Part shown: piece after piece, positions 1 through 5,025 of the stretch
Position numbering within the stretch: the stretch's first letter is position 1
How the letters are laid out: the number at the start of each line of letters is the position of its first letter
Source: Rickettsiales bacterium
GTDB lineage: Bacteria; Pseudomonadota; Alphaproteobacteria; Rickettsiales; UBA998
Direction: 5' to 3'
Length of the DNA: 5,025 nt
NCBI GenBank assembly: GCA_019749855.1
Contig: JAIEPI010000195.1
Coordinates: 1-5,025 of the forward strand
The notes under the pieces: generated by a model
What the model saw: only the letters and a program-made list of their open reading frames with translations
Told to the model about the DNA's origin: nothing
Database searches by the model: none
Position numbers and translations under genes: made by a program

Positions 1-1
1 C

Positions 2-30
2 AGGCCCGGCTCGAGCCGGGCCTCTTTTTT
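2..30 (+). terminator. Rho-independent terminator of a gene left of the window
   Basis: Bases 2-23 form a perfect 22-base palindrome that folds into a 9-bp, almost all G:C stem with a TCGA tetraloop. A C and a run of six T follow on the plus strand (24-30). This is a textbook intrinsic terminator for a plus-strand gene ending before the window. The minus strand has no comparable T run after the stem, so it looks one-directional. Confidence 0.9.
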
Positions 31-45
31 ATTTTATTAACAATA

Positions 46-54
46 TGCTAAAAT
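46..54 (+). promoter_or_regulatory. Possible extended -10 promoter for the 111-aa gene
   Basis: The sequence TGCTAAAAT matches the extended -10 pattern TGnTATAAT at all but one hexamer position. The corresponding -35 position (about 26-31) is only T-rich and lies in the U tract of the preceding terminator. The predicted transcript would start near 61 and carry a leader of about 64 nt. The surrounding DNA is much richer in A+T than the genes, as expected for a promoter, but in such DNA chance matches are common. Confidence 0.4.
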
Positions 55-66
55 AAATTAATTTAT
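53..66. repeat. AT-only 14-bp palindrome at the putative start site
   Basis: ATAAATTAATTTAT is a perfect 14-bp palindrome overlapping the end of the putative -10 box and the predicted start point. A second, looser inverted repeat (TTGAT at 70-74, ATCAA at 81-85) follows. Either could be an operator, but AT-only palindromes arise easily by chance. Confidence 0.25.
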
Positions 67-124
67 ATGTTGATTTGTTTATCAATTTCGATAGAAACAA
101 TTTAACAGAAAAGCAGGTATTTTT

Positions 125-460
125 ATGGCGAACAATCAACGTTTACTCAATAAGCTCAACCTTGCCGGCAAGGCGGGCTTTCCCGGAAAATCTGAAGGTG
201 ATGACAAAGCCATGAGCGACATGATGTCGGATGCGCGTTATCTCCGCCAGTCTTCTTCATTAATTAATGAGGCGCTGCAAAAAGGCTTTGATGTGTTGCA
301 GCTGGCCGATGGCGACATTGTCATGACCGGTGTAAAAACGGTGGTGTATCAATATAGCTGGGATGAAGCGAAGGGCAAGTTGGTGCGTGCGAAAACAAAA
401 AAATCGCGCAAAGCTATGCCACGCGTGGAGTTGGAAGATTTTGAGGAAGAAGAAGTCTAG
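125..460 (+). CDS. Hypothetical protein, 111 aa
   Basis: I do not firmly recognise this protein. It may belong to a small family of unknown function found in Rickettsiales (I recall DUF2671, unverified). It has no signal peptide and no membrane segment, so it is probably cytoplasmic. A flexible Gly/Lys/Asn-rich N-terminus (1-30) is followed by a likely helix with the segment SDARYLRQSSSLINEALQ (35-52). Next comes a compact beta-rich part (54-88: GFDVLQLADGDIVMTG, then VVYQYSWDE). The end is a basic patch (KTKKSRK, 90-96) and an acidic tail (EDFEEEEV, 104-111). The ATG at 125 is supported by an AGG about 7 nt upstream (115-117). The gene is monocistronic, with a terminator upstream and a convergent neighbour 11 nt past its TAG. 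The orderly charge pattern and good start context argue that it is real. Confidence 0.8.
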   Translation: MANNQRLLNKLNLAGKAGFPGKSEGDDKAMSDMMSDARYLRQSSSLINEALQKGFDVLQLADGDIVMTGVKTVVYQYSWDEAKGKLVRAKTKKSRKAMPRVELEDFEEEEV

Positions 461-471
461 GCATTCACCCC

Positions 472-488
472 TCACGCATCCAGCGTGA
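472..488. other. Short hairpin between convergent genes
   Basis: TCACGC (472-477) and GCGTGA (483-488) form a 6-bp stem with a 5-nt loop. It covers the minus-strand gene's stop codon, just past the end of the plus-strand gene. Neither strand has a T run after it, so it is not a standard intrinsic terminator. It could slow polymerase or protect a 3' end, or be chance. Confidence 0.25.
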
Positions 489-1263
489 TGGCTTCTACCT
501 CTGTTGCCAGTCCGGTTTTATCATCCGTTCGTATGCGTAATGCCCGAAGTGTGACATTGCCTTCTGCGGGCTGCATTTTCGATTTGCGCATTTTCCCCAG
601 AAATTGCTGCATCGGTCCTTCTACGGAAAATCCGATAATGGAATTGTAGTTTCCGCACATGCCAGTATCGGTTTGATAGGCGGTGCCTGCGGGTAAAATA
701 CGCGCATCGGCGGTGGGTACATGCGTATGGCTACCGACCACGGCGCTGACGCGGCCATCCAGAAAATAGCCCATTGCATTTTTCTCAGAGGTTGCCTCGG
801 CGTGCATATCGACGACGATCGCCTGTGCTTGGCGCGTGAGCGTAAACCCTTCCAGCGTGCGCTCAGCGCAGGAAAAAGGGCTATCGAGATATTCACGGTG
901 AAACACCTGACCCAGCAGGTGCAATACGCTTAACGTCGCGCCGCTACGGGTCGTGACCGTGACAAAGCCACTCCCAGGCGTGCGTGGTGGAAAATTATGC
1001 GGGCGTAAGAGGCGCTTTTCATGCGCGATATATCCCGGGATGTCTTTTTGATCCCAGATATGATCGCCACCCGTTATTACATCAACACCGGCGGTAAAAA
1101 AATCCTGACATATCGCCGCCGTAATGCCAAAACCACCCGCGGCATTGTCGCCGTTTACAATCACCGCATCAAGTTTTAGTGATTCTCGCAGCAATGGCAC
1201 ATGCTTGACAATGGCGTCACGACCATCGCGACCCACAACATCGCCAAAAAACATGAGATGCAT
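472..1263 (-). CDS. ymdB: YmdB-family metallophosphoesterase (TIGR00282 type)
   Basis: The 263-aa product matches the full length of the Bacillus subtilis YmdB family, binuclear-metal phosphodiesterases with reported activity on 2',3'-cyclic nucleotides. It is unrelated to E. coli YmdB, a macrodomain protein. Family motifs in order: GDVVGRDGR (7-15), NGDNAAGGFGIT (37-48), GGDHIWD (65-71), DMHAEATSEK (152-161), GSHTHVPTAD (177-186) and TDTGMCG (198-204). By alignment from memory, the metal ligands are D8, position 39, N40, position 67, H154, H179 and H181, with H68 as catalytic His. The usual Glu at 39 and Asn at 67 (as in GENAA and GNHxWD) are both Asp here. The ATG at 1263 is preceded by AGAGGA (1268-1273), overlapping the upstream gene's TAA. 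It is the last gene of the operon and no signal peptide is seen. Confidence 0.93.
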   Translation of the reverse strand: MHLMFFGDVVGRDGRDAIVKHVPLLRESLKLDAVIVNGDNAAGGFGITAAICQDFFTAGVDVITGGDHIWDQKDIPGYIAHEKRLLRPHNFPPRTPGSGFVTVTTRSGATLSVLHLLGQVFHREYLDSPFSCAERTLEGFTLTRQAQAIVVDMHAEATSEKNAMGYFLDGRVSAVVGSHTHVPTADARILPAGTAYQTDTGMCGNYNSIIGFSVEGPMQQFLGKMRKSKMQPAEGNVTLRALRIRTDDKTGLATEVEAITLDA

Positions 1264-1267
1264 GCAA

Positions 1268-1273
1268 TCCTCT
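1268..1273 (-). promoter_or_regulatory. Shine-Dalgarno site of the YmdB-type gene, inside the upstream stop
   Basis: On the minus strand AGAGGA lies 4 nt before the ATG at 1263, and its first A is the last base of the cyclo-ligase TAA stop (1275-1273). It fixes the start and suggests that ribosomes finishing the upstream gene can reinitiate here. Confidence 0.7.
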
Positions 1274-1842
1274 TAATCCAGAAAACGATAAAACGCGGCT
1301 TCCGTCGCCACGTAATCGAGTGTGGCATCATGCGGCTCGCTTGGCAAGCGCTCGAGCTTTTGAAACTCATATGCGTAGCCAATACGGCGCGCCCGCTCAT
1401 AGGCCGGATTCGCAAATAAGCGATCGTAATAGCCCTTGCCATAGCCAAGGCGCTGACCCGAGAGATCAAAGGCAACCAACGGCATGATCAGCATATCCGG
1501 CATCACTTCGGGCGCTTGCGGTAATGGCTCTTCAATATTCAGTGCATTGAGGCGTAGTGGATCACCCGGTGTCCATTGCCTAAACATCATCTTTTTATCA
1601 TCCAGCAGGCACGGTAAGGCGAGGGCGATCTTACGATCATATAACACCTGCATAAGCGGGGAAGGGTCCGCTTCGCGCCGTATGGAACGGTAACCAGCGA
1701 CGACACCTTTAAACGTGAGCGCTTCCAGCGCATGATCGCGTTGTTGCAGCGCAAAATTTTCCTGCAACGCAAGCGACACTAAATCTCGTCGTGCAAGCAG
1801 ATGGGAACGAAGGGCAGCTTTGGTCGGTGGCGCGCCGCTCAT
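1273..1842 (-). CDS. fau: 5-formyltetrahydrofolate cyclo-ligase (MTHFS)
   Basis: This 189-aa cytoplasmic enzyme (EC 6.3.3.2) converts 5-formyl-THF to 5,10-methenyl-THF using ATP, returning an inhibitory folate to the one-carbon pool. Visible family features are an N-terminal basic helix (K8, R12, R18-R19), YRSIRREADPSPLM (51-64) in the substrate pocket, and the substrate-site EEP (104-106). The hallmark nucleotide-binding loop RLGYGKGYYDR spans 131-141, followed by GYAYEFQ (155-161) and PSEPHDATLDYVATE (167-181). Length is normal and no key motif is missing. The start codon overlaps the stop of the preceding alkyltransferase gene in an ATGA arrangement. There is no strong Shine-Dalgarno of its own, so translation probably depends on coupling. 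The gene is also known as ygfA. Confidence 0.95.
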   Translation of the reverse strand: MSGAPPTKAALRSHLLARRDLVSLALQENFALQQRDHALEALTFKGVVAGYRSIRREADPSPLMQVLYDRKIALALPCLLDDKKMMFRQWTPGDPLRLNALNIEEPLPQAPEVMPDMLIMPLVAFDLSGQRLGYGKGYYDRLFANPAYERARRIGYAYEFQKLERLPSEPHDATLDYVATEAAFYRFLD

Positions 1843-2339
1843 GCCATCAATGGATGCGTAGCGTTCTGTTCATGAAACAGCAGGGCATGCTTATATTCAA
1901 CGCCCCAGATGTAGCCACCCAAGCCGCCGTCACTGGCAATGACGCGGTGGCAGGGGATTACCAGCGGCACCGGATTGGCTCCGCAGGCGCTGGCCACAGC
2001 GCGAACGGCATCAGGGCGACCGACACGTAGCGCGAGCTGCGTATAGCTGATGGTTTGGCCCAGCGGAATCCTCGCAATCTCGTTCCATACACTGCGCTGA
2101 AAATCTGTGCCTTGTAAATCAAGAGGAACAGCAAAACTATCAAATGGCTGCAAGCCGATGACGGATGCGAGCGCAGGAAAACGCTGCAATAGTTTGTTCT
2201 CCACCATGACAGCGTCGAGCGGTGGCTCGGACATGGCGGCATGTTGCACTTTTTGTAATCCAGCGTCTGACCACACAAAGCGCAATGTGCTCTGCGCGCC
2301 TTGTAGTTGGGTGGATAGCGCTTCGTAGTAAACCGTCAT
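1839..2339 (-). CDS. ogt: Methylated-DNA--protein-cysteine methyltransferase
   Basis: This 166-aa suicide repair protein (EC 2.1.1.63) transfers the alkyl group from O6-alkylguanine or O4-alkylthymine in DNA to its own cysteine. The catalytic domain is complete. It has GTDFQRSVWNEIARIPLGQT (77-96), then SYTQLA (98-103) starting the helix-turn-helix, and RAVASACGANP (113-123), where R113 is the likely arginine finger. The active-site PCHRV is at 129-133 with C130 as alkyl acceptor, followed by SDGGLGGYIWGVEYK (136-150). The first 70 or so residues form the short variable N-terminal domain. The Ada-type zinc/regulatory module is absent, so this is the stand-alone Ogt type. The ATG lies only 3 nt past the TGA of the ATPase gene, with GAGG almost touching it, pointing to coupled translation. 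An extra Cys (C119) also occurs in E. coli Ada at that position. Confidence 0.96.
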   Translation of the reverse strand: MTVYYEALSTQLQGAQSTLRFVWSDAGLQKVQHAAMSEPPLDAVMVENKLLQRFPALASVIGLQPFDSFAVPLDLQGTDFQRSVWNEIARIPLGQTISYTQLALRVGRPDAVRAVASACGANPVPLVIPCHRVIASDGGLGGYIWGVEYKHALLFHEQNATHPLMA

Positions 2340-2342
2340 GCC

Positions 2343-3014
2343 TCAGGCCATTTCCATTTTGGCATTCGTGGTTGCTTCAACTTCTTTTGGAAAAAACGCG
2401 ATCACTTCTTTCACCAGCGCCTTTATTTCCAAGGCGGCAGGGCTGTTCGGTTCCGCTTCGGTAACGCCACGCCCCTCCATGATGGAGGAGGCAAAGATCA
2501 CGCGGTTCGCCAGACGTGTTTTGGTGAGAACGCCGGTGAGTTCTTTTTCAATCATTTCCACAATACGTGATTTGTTATTGACGCGGTTGAGGATAATGCG
2601 TGCCGGAACATTCTCCGCTTTTGACAGGCTAAGCACCGCTTTGGTTGCCCATAAATCGGTCGGTGAGGGCTGCACCGGAACCAGTAGTAAATCGGCCTGA
2701 CGAATCGCGGTGCGTGCTTCTGTTTCCACATGCGGTGGACTATCGATAATCACAAAATCACAATGACGCTTCATGCGTGTCACTTCCGTGCCAACGCGCC
2801 AACCGGAGACGGCGGCGAATTGCAGGCCGGTATAATCCTCGCCGAAGCGCTCTTCGCGGATGCGATGCCAATGCGTGAGGCTGCCTTGCGGATCCACATC
2901 AATCACCCCAACACGAAAACCACGCTGGCTCAATGCCACCGCTAAATGCACGGCAACGGTAGTTTTTCCAGCGCCACCCTTTTGCTGCGCGACGGTGATG
3001 ACCTTTTGACCCAT
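2343..3014 (-). CDS. ParA/MinD-family ATPase (stand-alone, no ParB)
   Basis: This 223-aa deviant-Walker P-loop ATPase of the ParA group is predicted to be cytoplasmic or nucleoid-associated and to dimerise on ATP. The Walker A motif QQKGGAGKTT (10-19) has the signature Lys K12 and P-loop K17. The A' motif is DVDPQGS (39-45) and Walker B is FVIIDSPPH (87-95, D91). The conserved VPVQPSPTDLW and a C-terminal EGRGVTEAEP segment follow. There is no N-terminal helix-turn-helix, so it is the short ParA form rather than the long plasmid form, and it lacks MipZ-specific sequence. No parB or parS-like site is in the window. The start at 3014 is chosen over a TTG at 3077: it has GGAG 8 nt upstream and gives the family N-terminus MGQKVITVA. 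The TTG is itself part of a -35 box. It is first in a four-gene operon. What it positions is unknown. Confidence 0.92.
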   Translation of the reverse strand: MGQKVITVAQQKGGAGKTTVAVHLAVALSQRGFRVGVIDVDPQGSLTHWHRIREERFGEDYTGLQFAAVSGWRVGTEVTRMKRHCDFVIIDSPPHVETEARTAIRQADLLLVPVQPSPTDLWATKAVLSLSKAENVPARIILNRVNNKSRIVEMIEKELTGVLTKTRLANRVIFASSIMEGRGVTEAEPNSPAALEIKALVKEVIAFFPKEVEATTNAKMEMA

Positions 3015-3022
3015 GACCCACA

Positions 3023-3026
3023 CTCC
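3023..3026 (-). promoter_or_regulatory. Shine-Dalgarno site deciding the ParA-like start
   Basis: On the minus strand GGAG lies 8 nt before the ATG at 3014. No equivalent site is visible before the longer TTG start at 3077, so the shorter protein is preferred. Confidence 0.65.
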
Positions 3027-3048
3027 ATTATGAACTATCTCTACTATG

Positions 3049-3077
3049 TGAGTAATACCCATACATATTGTTGTCAA
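3049..3077 (-). promoter_or_regulatory. Promoter of the parA-like/ogt/fau/ymdB operon
   Basis: On the minus strand a perfect TTGACA -35 box (3077-3072) is followed after 17 nt by TACTCA (3054-3049), a weak -10. A shifted alternative, TATTAC (3057-3052), has a shorter 14-nt spacer. Transcription would begin near 3042 and give a short leader of about 27 nt before the ATG at 3014. I could not identify an equally clear promoter for the divergent sua5 gene in the same 81-nt gap. TACTAT (3042-3047, +) is a weak -10 candidate there. Confidence 0.5.
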
Positions 3078-3095
3078 CCCGCTTGCGAGTGCCAG

Positions 3096-4061
3096 ATGTT
3101 GTCATTATGCCTTGATGATGAAAAGAGTTTCAGCGCGGCTGCCGCCTGTTTGCGGGAAGGTGGTCTCGTCGCATTCCCCACAGAGACCGTGTATGGGCTG
3201 GGGGCGGATGCAACGAATGACCTTGCAGTGGCGCGGATTTTTAGCGTCAAAGGGCGCCCGTCATTTAATCCATTGATTGTGCATGTGGCTAACCTCGCGC
3301 AGGCCAAAACCTATGGCGTGTTCAATGCAACAGCGCAGCAGCTGGTAGCTAAATTCTGGCCCGGGCCGCTGACACTGGTGGTGCCGCGAGTGGCGGCCAG
3401 CCCGTTATCATTGCTGGTCAGTGCCGGATTGGATTCGGTAGCATTGCGTGTGCCCTCGCATCCGCAGGCGCGGGCTTTGCTGCATGCCTTTGGCGGTGCT
3501 ATTGCGGCACCAAGCGCGAATCGCTCCGGTCGCCTGAGCCCCACGCAGGCGCTTCATGTGCGGCAGGAATATGCGGGCTGTGAGGCTTCTCCGGATCTTT
3601 TGCTGGAAGGAATGGATTGCGAGGTGGGTGTGGAATCCACCATCGTGGACTGTACCACCCAGCAACCCAGAATACTGCGTCCCGGCAGCATCACTGCCGA
3701 AATGCTGAAGCCCATGATCGGGGAGCCATTTGCGGTGCCAGCGGGAGTCATCGCGGCACCTGGCATGTTGGCGAGTCACTATGCACCGGCATTGCCGTTG
3801 CGCCTCAATGTCAGGCAAGTCGGGCCACAGGAGGGGTTATTAGCCTTTGGGCCACAGCCACTGCAAGGGGCGGCTGTCACGTATAATCTGAGCGAGTCAG
3901 GCGATTTAGTTGAGGCTGCCTCGCATTTATTTGCCATGATGCGTTTGCTGGATCGCTCTGATTTGAGGGGCATGGCCGCGATGCCGATTCCCATGCATGG
4001 CTTGGGCGTTGCCATCAATGACCGTCTTTCGCGCGCTGCTGCGCCGCGCCCATCCGCCTAG
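3096..4061 (+). CDS. sua5: Threonylcarbamoyl-AMP synthase, Sua5 type
   Basis: This 321-aa enzyme (EC 2.7.7.87) makes threonylcarbamoyl-AMP from threonine, bicarbonate and ATP, the first step of t6A formation at A37 of ANN-reading tRNAs. The YrdC domain covers roughly residues 10-205. It shows GGLVAFPTETVYGLGADA (22-39), KGRPSFNPLIVHV (52-64), FWPGPLTLV (87-95), ALRVPSHP (116-123), APSANRSG (138-145), GVESTIVD (178-185) and LRPGSI (194-199). The linker APGMLASHYAP (221-231) leads into the C-terminal Sua5 domain, with LLAFG, SGDLVEAASHLF and INDRLSRAAAPR near the end. The two-domain form distinguishes it from short TsaC. The open frame extends upstream to 2946, into the divergent ATPase gene, but conserved sequence begins just after the ATG at 3096. 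That start has only a weak upstream GAG. The gene is divergent from the ATPase operon. Confidence 0.95.
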   Translation: MLSLCLDDEKSFSAAAACLREGGLVAFPTETVYGLGADATNDLAVARIFSVKGRPSFNPLIVHVANLAQAKTYGVFNATAQQLVAKFWPGPLTLVVPRVAASPLSLLVSAGLDSVALRVPSHPQARALLHAFGGAIAAPSANRSGRLSPTQALHVRQEYAGCEASPDLLLEGMDCEVGVESTIVDCTTQQPRILRPGSITAEMLKPMIGEPFAVPAGVIAAPGMLASHYAPALPLRLNVRQVGPQEGLLAFGPQPLQGAAVTYNLSESGDLVEAASHLFAMMRLLDRSDLRGMAAMPIPMHGLGVAINDRLSRAAAPRPSA

Positions 4062-4083
4062 CATTATCATCGCCCAACAACAA

Positions 4084-4108
4084 GCCATCGTCGGTGGGCC
4101 ATTTTTTT
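4084..4108 (+). terminator. Probable intrinsic terminator after sua5
   Basis: GCCATC (4084-4089) can pair with GGTGGGC (4093-4099) around a 3-nt loop, with one bulged G and one G:T pair. A T7 run (4102-4108) follows closely. An alternative outer stem pairs GCCCA (4072-4076) with TGGGC (4095-4099). It lies about 23 nt past the sua5 stop and separates sua5 from the tRNA transcription unit. The stem is short, so strength is uncertain. Confidence 0.55.
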
Positions 4109-4119
4109 ATGAAAAAAAA

Positions 4120-4149
4120 CTTGGCATGAATCACAGCCCTTTGCTATAT
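4120..4149 (+). promoter_or_regulatory. Promoter of the tRNA-Asn gene
   Basis: CTTGGC (4120-4125) and CTATAT (4144-4149) are separated by 18 nt, close to the alphaproteobacterial CTTGAC-N17-CTATAT pattern. Read as the general sigma-70 form it is TTGGCA, 17 nt, CTATAT. An A8 tract (4112-4119) directly upstream could act as an UP-like element. The start point would be near 4156, about 26 nt before the mature tRNA. Confidence 0.6.
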
Positions 4150-4181
4150 CAGCCATCTGCGTTTAGGCGCACATTGACTGT

Positions 4182-4256
4182 TCCTTGGTAGCTCAGTGGT
4201 AGAGCAATCGGCTGTTAACCGATCGGTCGGGGGTTCGAATCCCTCCCAAGGAGCCA
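4182..4256 (+). tRNA. trnN: tRNA-Asn (anticodon GUU)
   Basis: A complete 75-nt cloverleaf with encoded CCA. The acceptor stem TCCTTGG (4182-4188) pairs fully with CCAAGGA (4246-4252). The discriminator is G4253 and CCA is 4254-4256. The D stem is GCTC/GAGC (4191-4194, 4202-4205). The anticodon stem is ATCGG/CCGAT around the loop CTGTTAA (4212-4218), with GTT at 4214-4216. The variable loop has 5 nt. The T stem (4229-4233 with 4241-4245, one G:T pair) holds the loop TTCGAAT. U36 and A37 (4216-4217) make it a substrate for t6A, the pathway begun by the neighbouring sua5 product, and G34 is a typical queuosine site. No T-rich terminator is evident right after it. Confidence 0.97.
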
Positions 4257-4288
4257 TCTATCCTTCCTCCTTAATCCGAGCAAGTCCA

Positions 4289-4314
4289 TAAACGCTAGTA
4301 AAGATCAGTGTTTA
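4289..4314. other. Inverted repeat between tRNA-Asn and the convergent hydrolase gene
   Basis: TAAACGCT (4289-4296) and AGTGTTTA (4307-4314) form an 8-bp stem with one G:T pair and a 10-nt loop. It spans the hydrolase stop codon. No T run follows on either strand, so it is at best an imperfect bidirectional terminator or 3'-end stabiliser between converging transcripts. Confidence 0.3.
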
Positions 4315-5025
4315 CGACATCAACAACTGGGCATGGTGATGCAGGTGGTCATCGATGAAGCTCTGGATGAAGAAATAGCCGTGGTCATAGCCTTCGTGGA
4401 AGCGCAGGCTTAAGGGTTGTTTGACCGCCTCGCACGCCTGCGCGAAGGCTTCGGGATTGAGGCGTCCTTGCAGATAGGCACTATCGGCGGTGCCCTGATC
4501 CACTAAAATAGTAGGTAGCGGGGCCTGCTGTTGTCGCATGAGCAAACACGCGTCATAATCTGCCCAACGGCTCCTGTCAGCACCGAGATAGGCGGTGAGC
4601 ACGGTTGGGCCCCATCCATCCTGAGATAAACGGCAAACCGGCGCCAGGGCGGAGAGTGACTGAAATGTCTGTGGGTTTCGCTGCCCTATGGTGAGTGCGC
4701 CGTGACCGCCCATGGAGTGACCCATCAGACCAAAGCGCTGCACGGCAAAATGCTGCCCAATCAAGGCAGGTAGCTCATTGGCAATGTAGCTATACATCTG
4801 GTAATGCGAACGCCACGGGGCTTGCGTCGCATCGACATAAAAGCTGGCGCCGCCACCCAGTGCGATGCTCTCATCATCGGGTACGTGTGGACCACGCGGT
4901 GAGGTGTCGGGTACGACGATAGTCAGGCCCAGCTGAGCGGCCACGCGATAGGCTCCGGCTTTCACGGTAAAATTTTCTTCCGTGCAGGTGAGGCCGGAGA
5001 GAAAAATAATGGCCGCGCCATTGGG
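4312..5025 (-). CDS. fghA: S-formylglutathione hydrolase, 5'-truncated by window edge
   Basis: This serine hydrolase (EC 3.1.2.12) splits S-formylglutathione to formate and glutathione, the last step of glutathione-dependent formaldehyde detoxification in the cytoplasm. The frame stays open to the window end, giving 237 visible residues of a family of about 280, so roughly 40 N-terminal residues lie outside. A GTG at 4965 is not the start, because conserved sequence (SGLTCTEENFTVKAG) precedes it. Numbered from the first visible residue, SGLTC is at 10-14, PDTSPRG at 39-45, and ATQAPW at 66-71. The nucleophile elbow GHSMGG is at 102-107 (S104). VDQGTAD at 175-181 gives catalytic Asp D181, and EGYDHGYFF gives catalytic H215. 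Family members often sit beside a class III alcohol dehydrogenase gene. Any such partner would be to the right of the window. Confidence 0.95.
   Translation of the reverse strand, partial: PNGAAIIFLSGLTCTEENFTVKAGAYRVAAQLGLTIVVPDTSPRGPHVPDDESIALGGGASFYVDATQAPWRSHYQMYSYIANELPALIGQHFAVQRFGLMGHSMGGHGALTIGQRNPQTFQSLSALAPVCRLSQDGWGPTVLTAYLGADRSRWADYDACLLMRQQQAPLPTILVDQGTADSAYLQGRLNPEAFAQACEAVKQPLSLRFHEGYDHGYFFIQSFIDDHLHHHAQLLMS

Noticed and set aside
397..403. A7 run in the 111-aa gene as a programmed slippage site
   Set aside because: The run codes plainly for Lys residues in a basic patch, the frame continues to a sensible end, and no stimulatory structure or alternative product is evident.
2338..2700. 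120-residue plus-strand open frame opposite the ATPase gene
   Set aside because: It is antisense to a clear ParA-family coding sequence, has no ribosome-binding site I can see and low-complexity composition.
2946..3095. In-frame extension of sua5 to an ATG at 2946 (50 extra residues)
   Set aside because: It lies opposite the start and Walker A region of the ATPase gene, shows no family similarity, and the YrdC domain already fits the start at 3096.
3015..3095. parS-like centromere site near the ParA-like gene
   Set aside because: I see no GC-rich 16-bp palindrome of the TGTTTCACGTGAAACA type here or elsewhere in the window.
3408..3818. 136-residue minus-strand open frame inside sua5
   Set aside because: It is fully contained in a strongly conserved plus-strand gene, and its sequence has no recognisable domain. 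It is a shadow frame.
3997..4191. Open frame running from the end of sua5 into the tRNA
   Set aside because: It overlaps the sua5 3' end, the terminator, the promoter and the tRNA acceptor stem, and does not resemble a protein.
4182..4311. tRNA-Asn 3' end as an integration (att) site for a mobile element
   Set aside because: The DNA after the tRNA goes straight into a housekeeping hydrolase gene. There is no integrase and no repeat of the tRNA 3' end in the window.

Overview
This is a compact chromosomal housekeeping region, most likely from an alphaproteobacterium of moderate GC content. The lineage is an inference from three things. The protein signatures (the Sua5 C-terminal domain, the stand-alone ParA-like ATPase, the YmdB-type phosphoesterase) look alphaproteobacterial. 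The promoter in front of the tRNA resembles the alphaproteobacterial CTTGAC-N17-CTATAT type. A glutathione-dependent formaldehyde pathway gene is present. No phage, transposon, CRISPR or plasmid feature is visible.

Layout from left to right. Bases 1-30 hold a strong intrinsic terminator that belongs to a gene left of the window. Bases 31-124 are an AT-rich leader with a plausible extended -10 promoter, followed by a 111-residue protein of unknown function (125-460, +). Converging on it is a tight four-gene minus-strand operon transcribed from about 3042 down to 472: a ParA/MinD-like ATPase (2343-3014), an O6-alkylguanine-DNA alkyltransferase (1839-2339), 5-formyltetrahydrofolate cyclo-ligase (1273-1842) and a YmdB-family metallophosphoesterase (472-1263). 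The internal junctions are a 3-nt gap, a 4-nt ATGA overlap and a 9-nt gap, so co-transcription and translational coupling are likely.

An 81-nt divergent region (3015-3095) separates this operon from sua5 (3096-4061, +), which encodes threonylcarbamoyl-AMP synthase. A probable terminator follows, then a well-formed tRNA-Asn(GUU) gene with its own promoter (4182-4256, +). Facing it on the minus strand is the 3' part of an S-formylglutathione hydrolase gene (4312 to beyond 5025), whose first roughly 40 codons lie outside the window.

Functionally this is general maintenance: DNA alkylation repair, folate salvage, tRNA t6A modification next to one of its substrate tRNAs, and formaldehyde detoxification. 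I do not see a new multi-gene system. The points most worth a second look are two acidic substitutions at metal-ligand positions of the YmdB-type enzyme, the stand-alone ParA ATPase leading a repair/folate operon, and the uncharacterised 111-residue protein.
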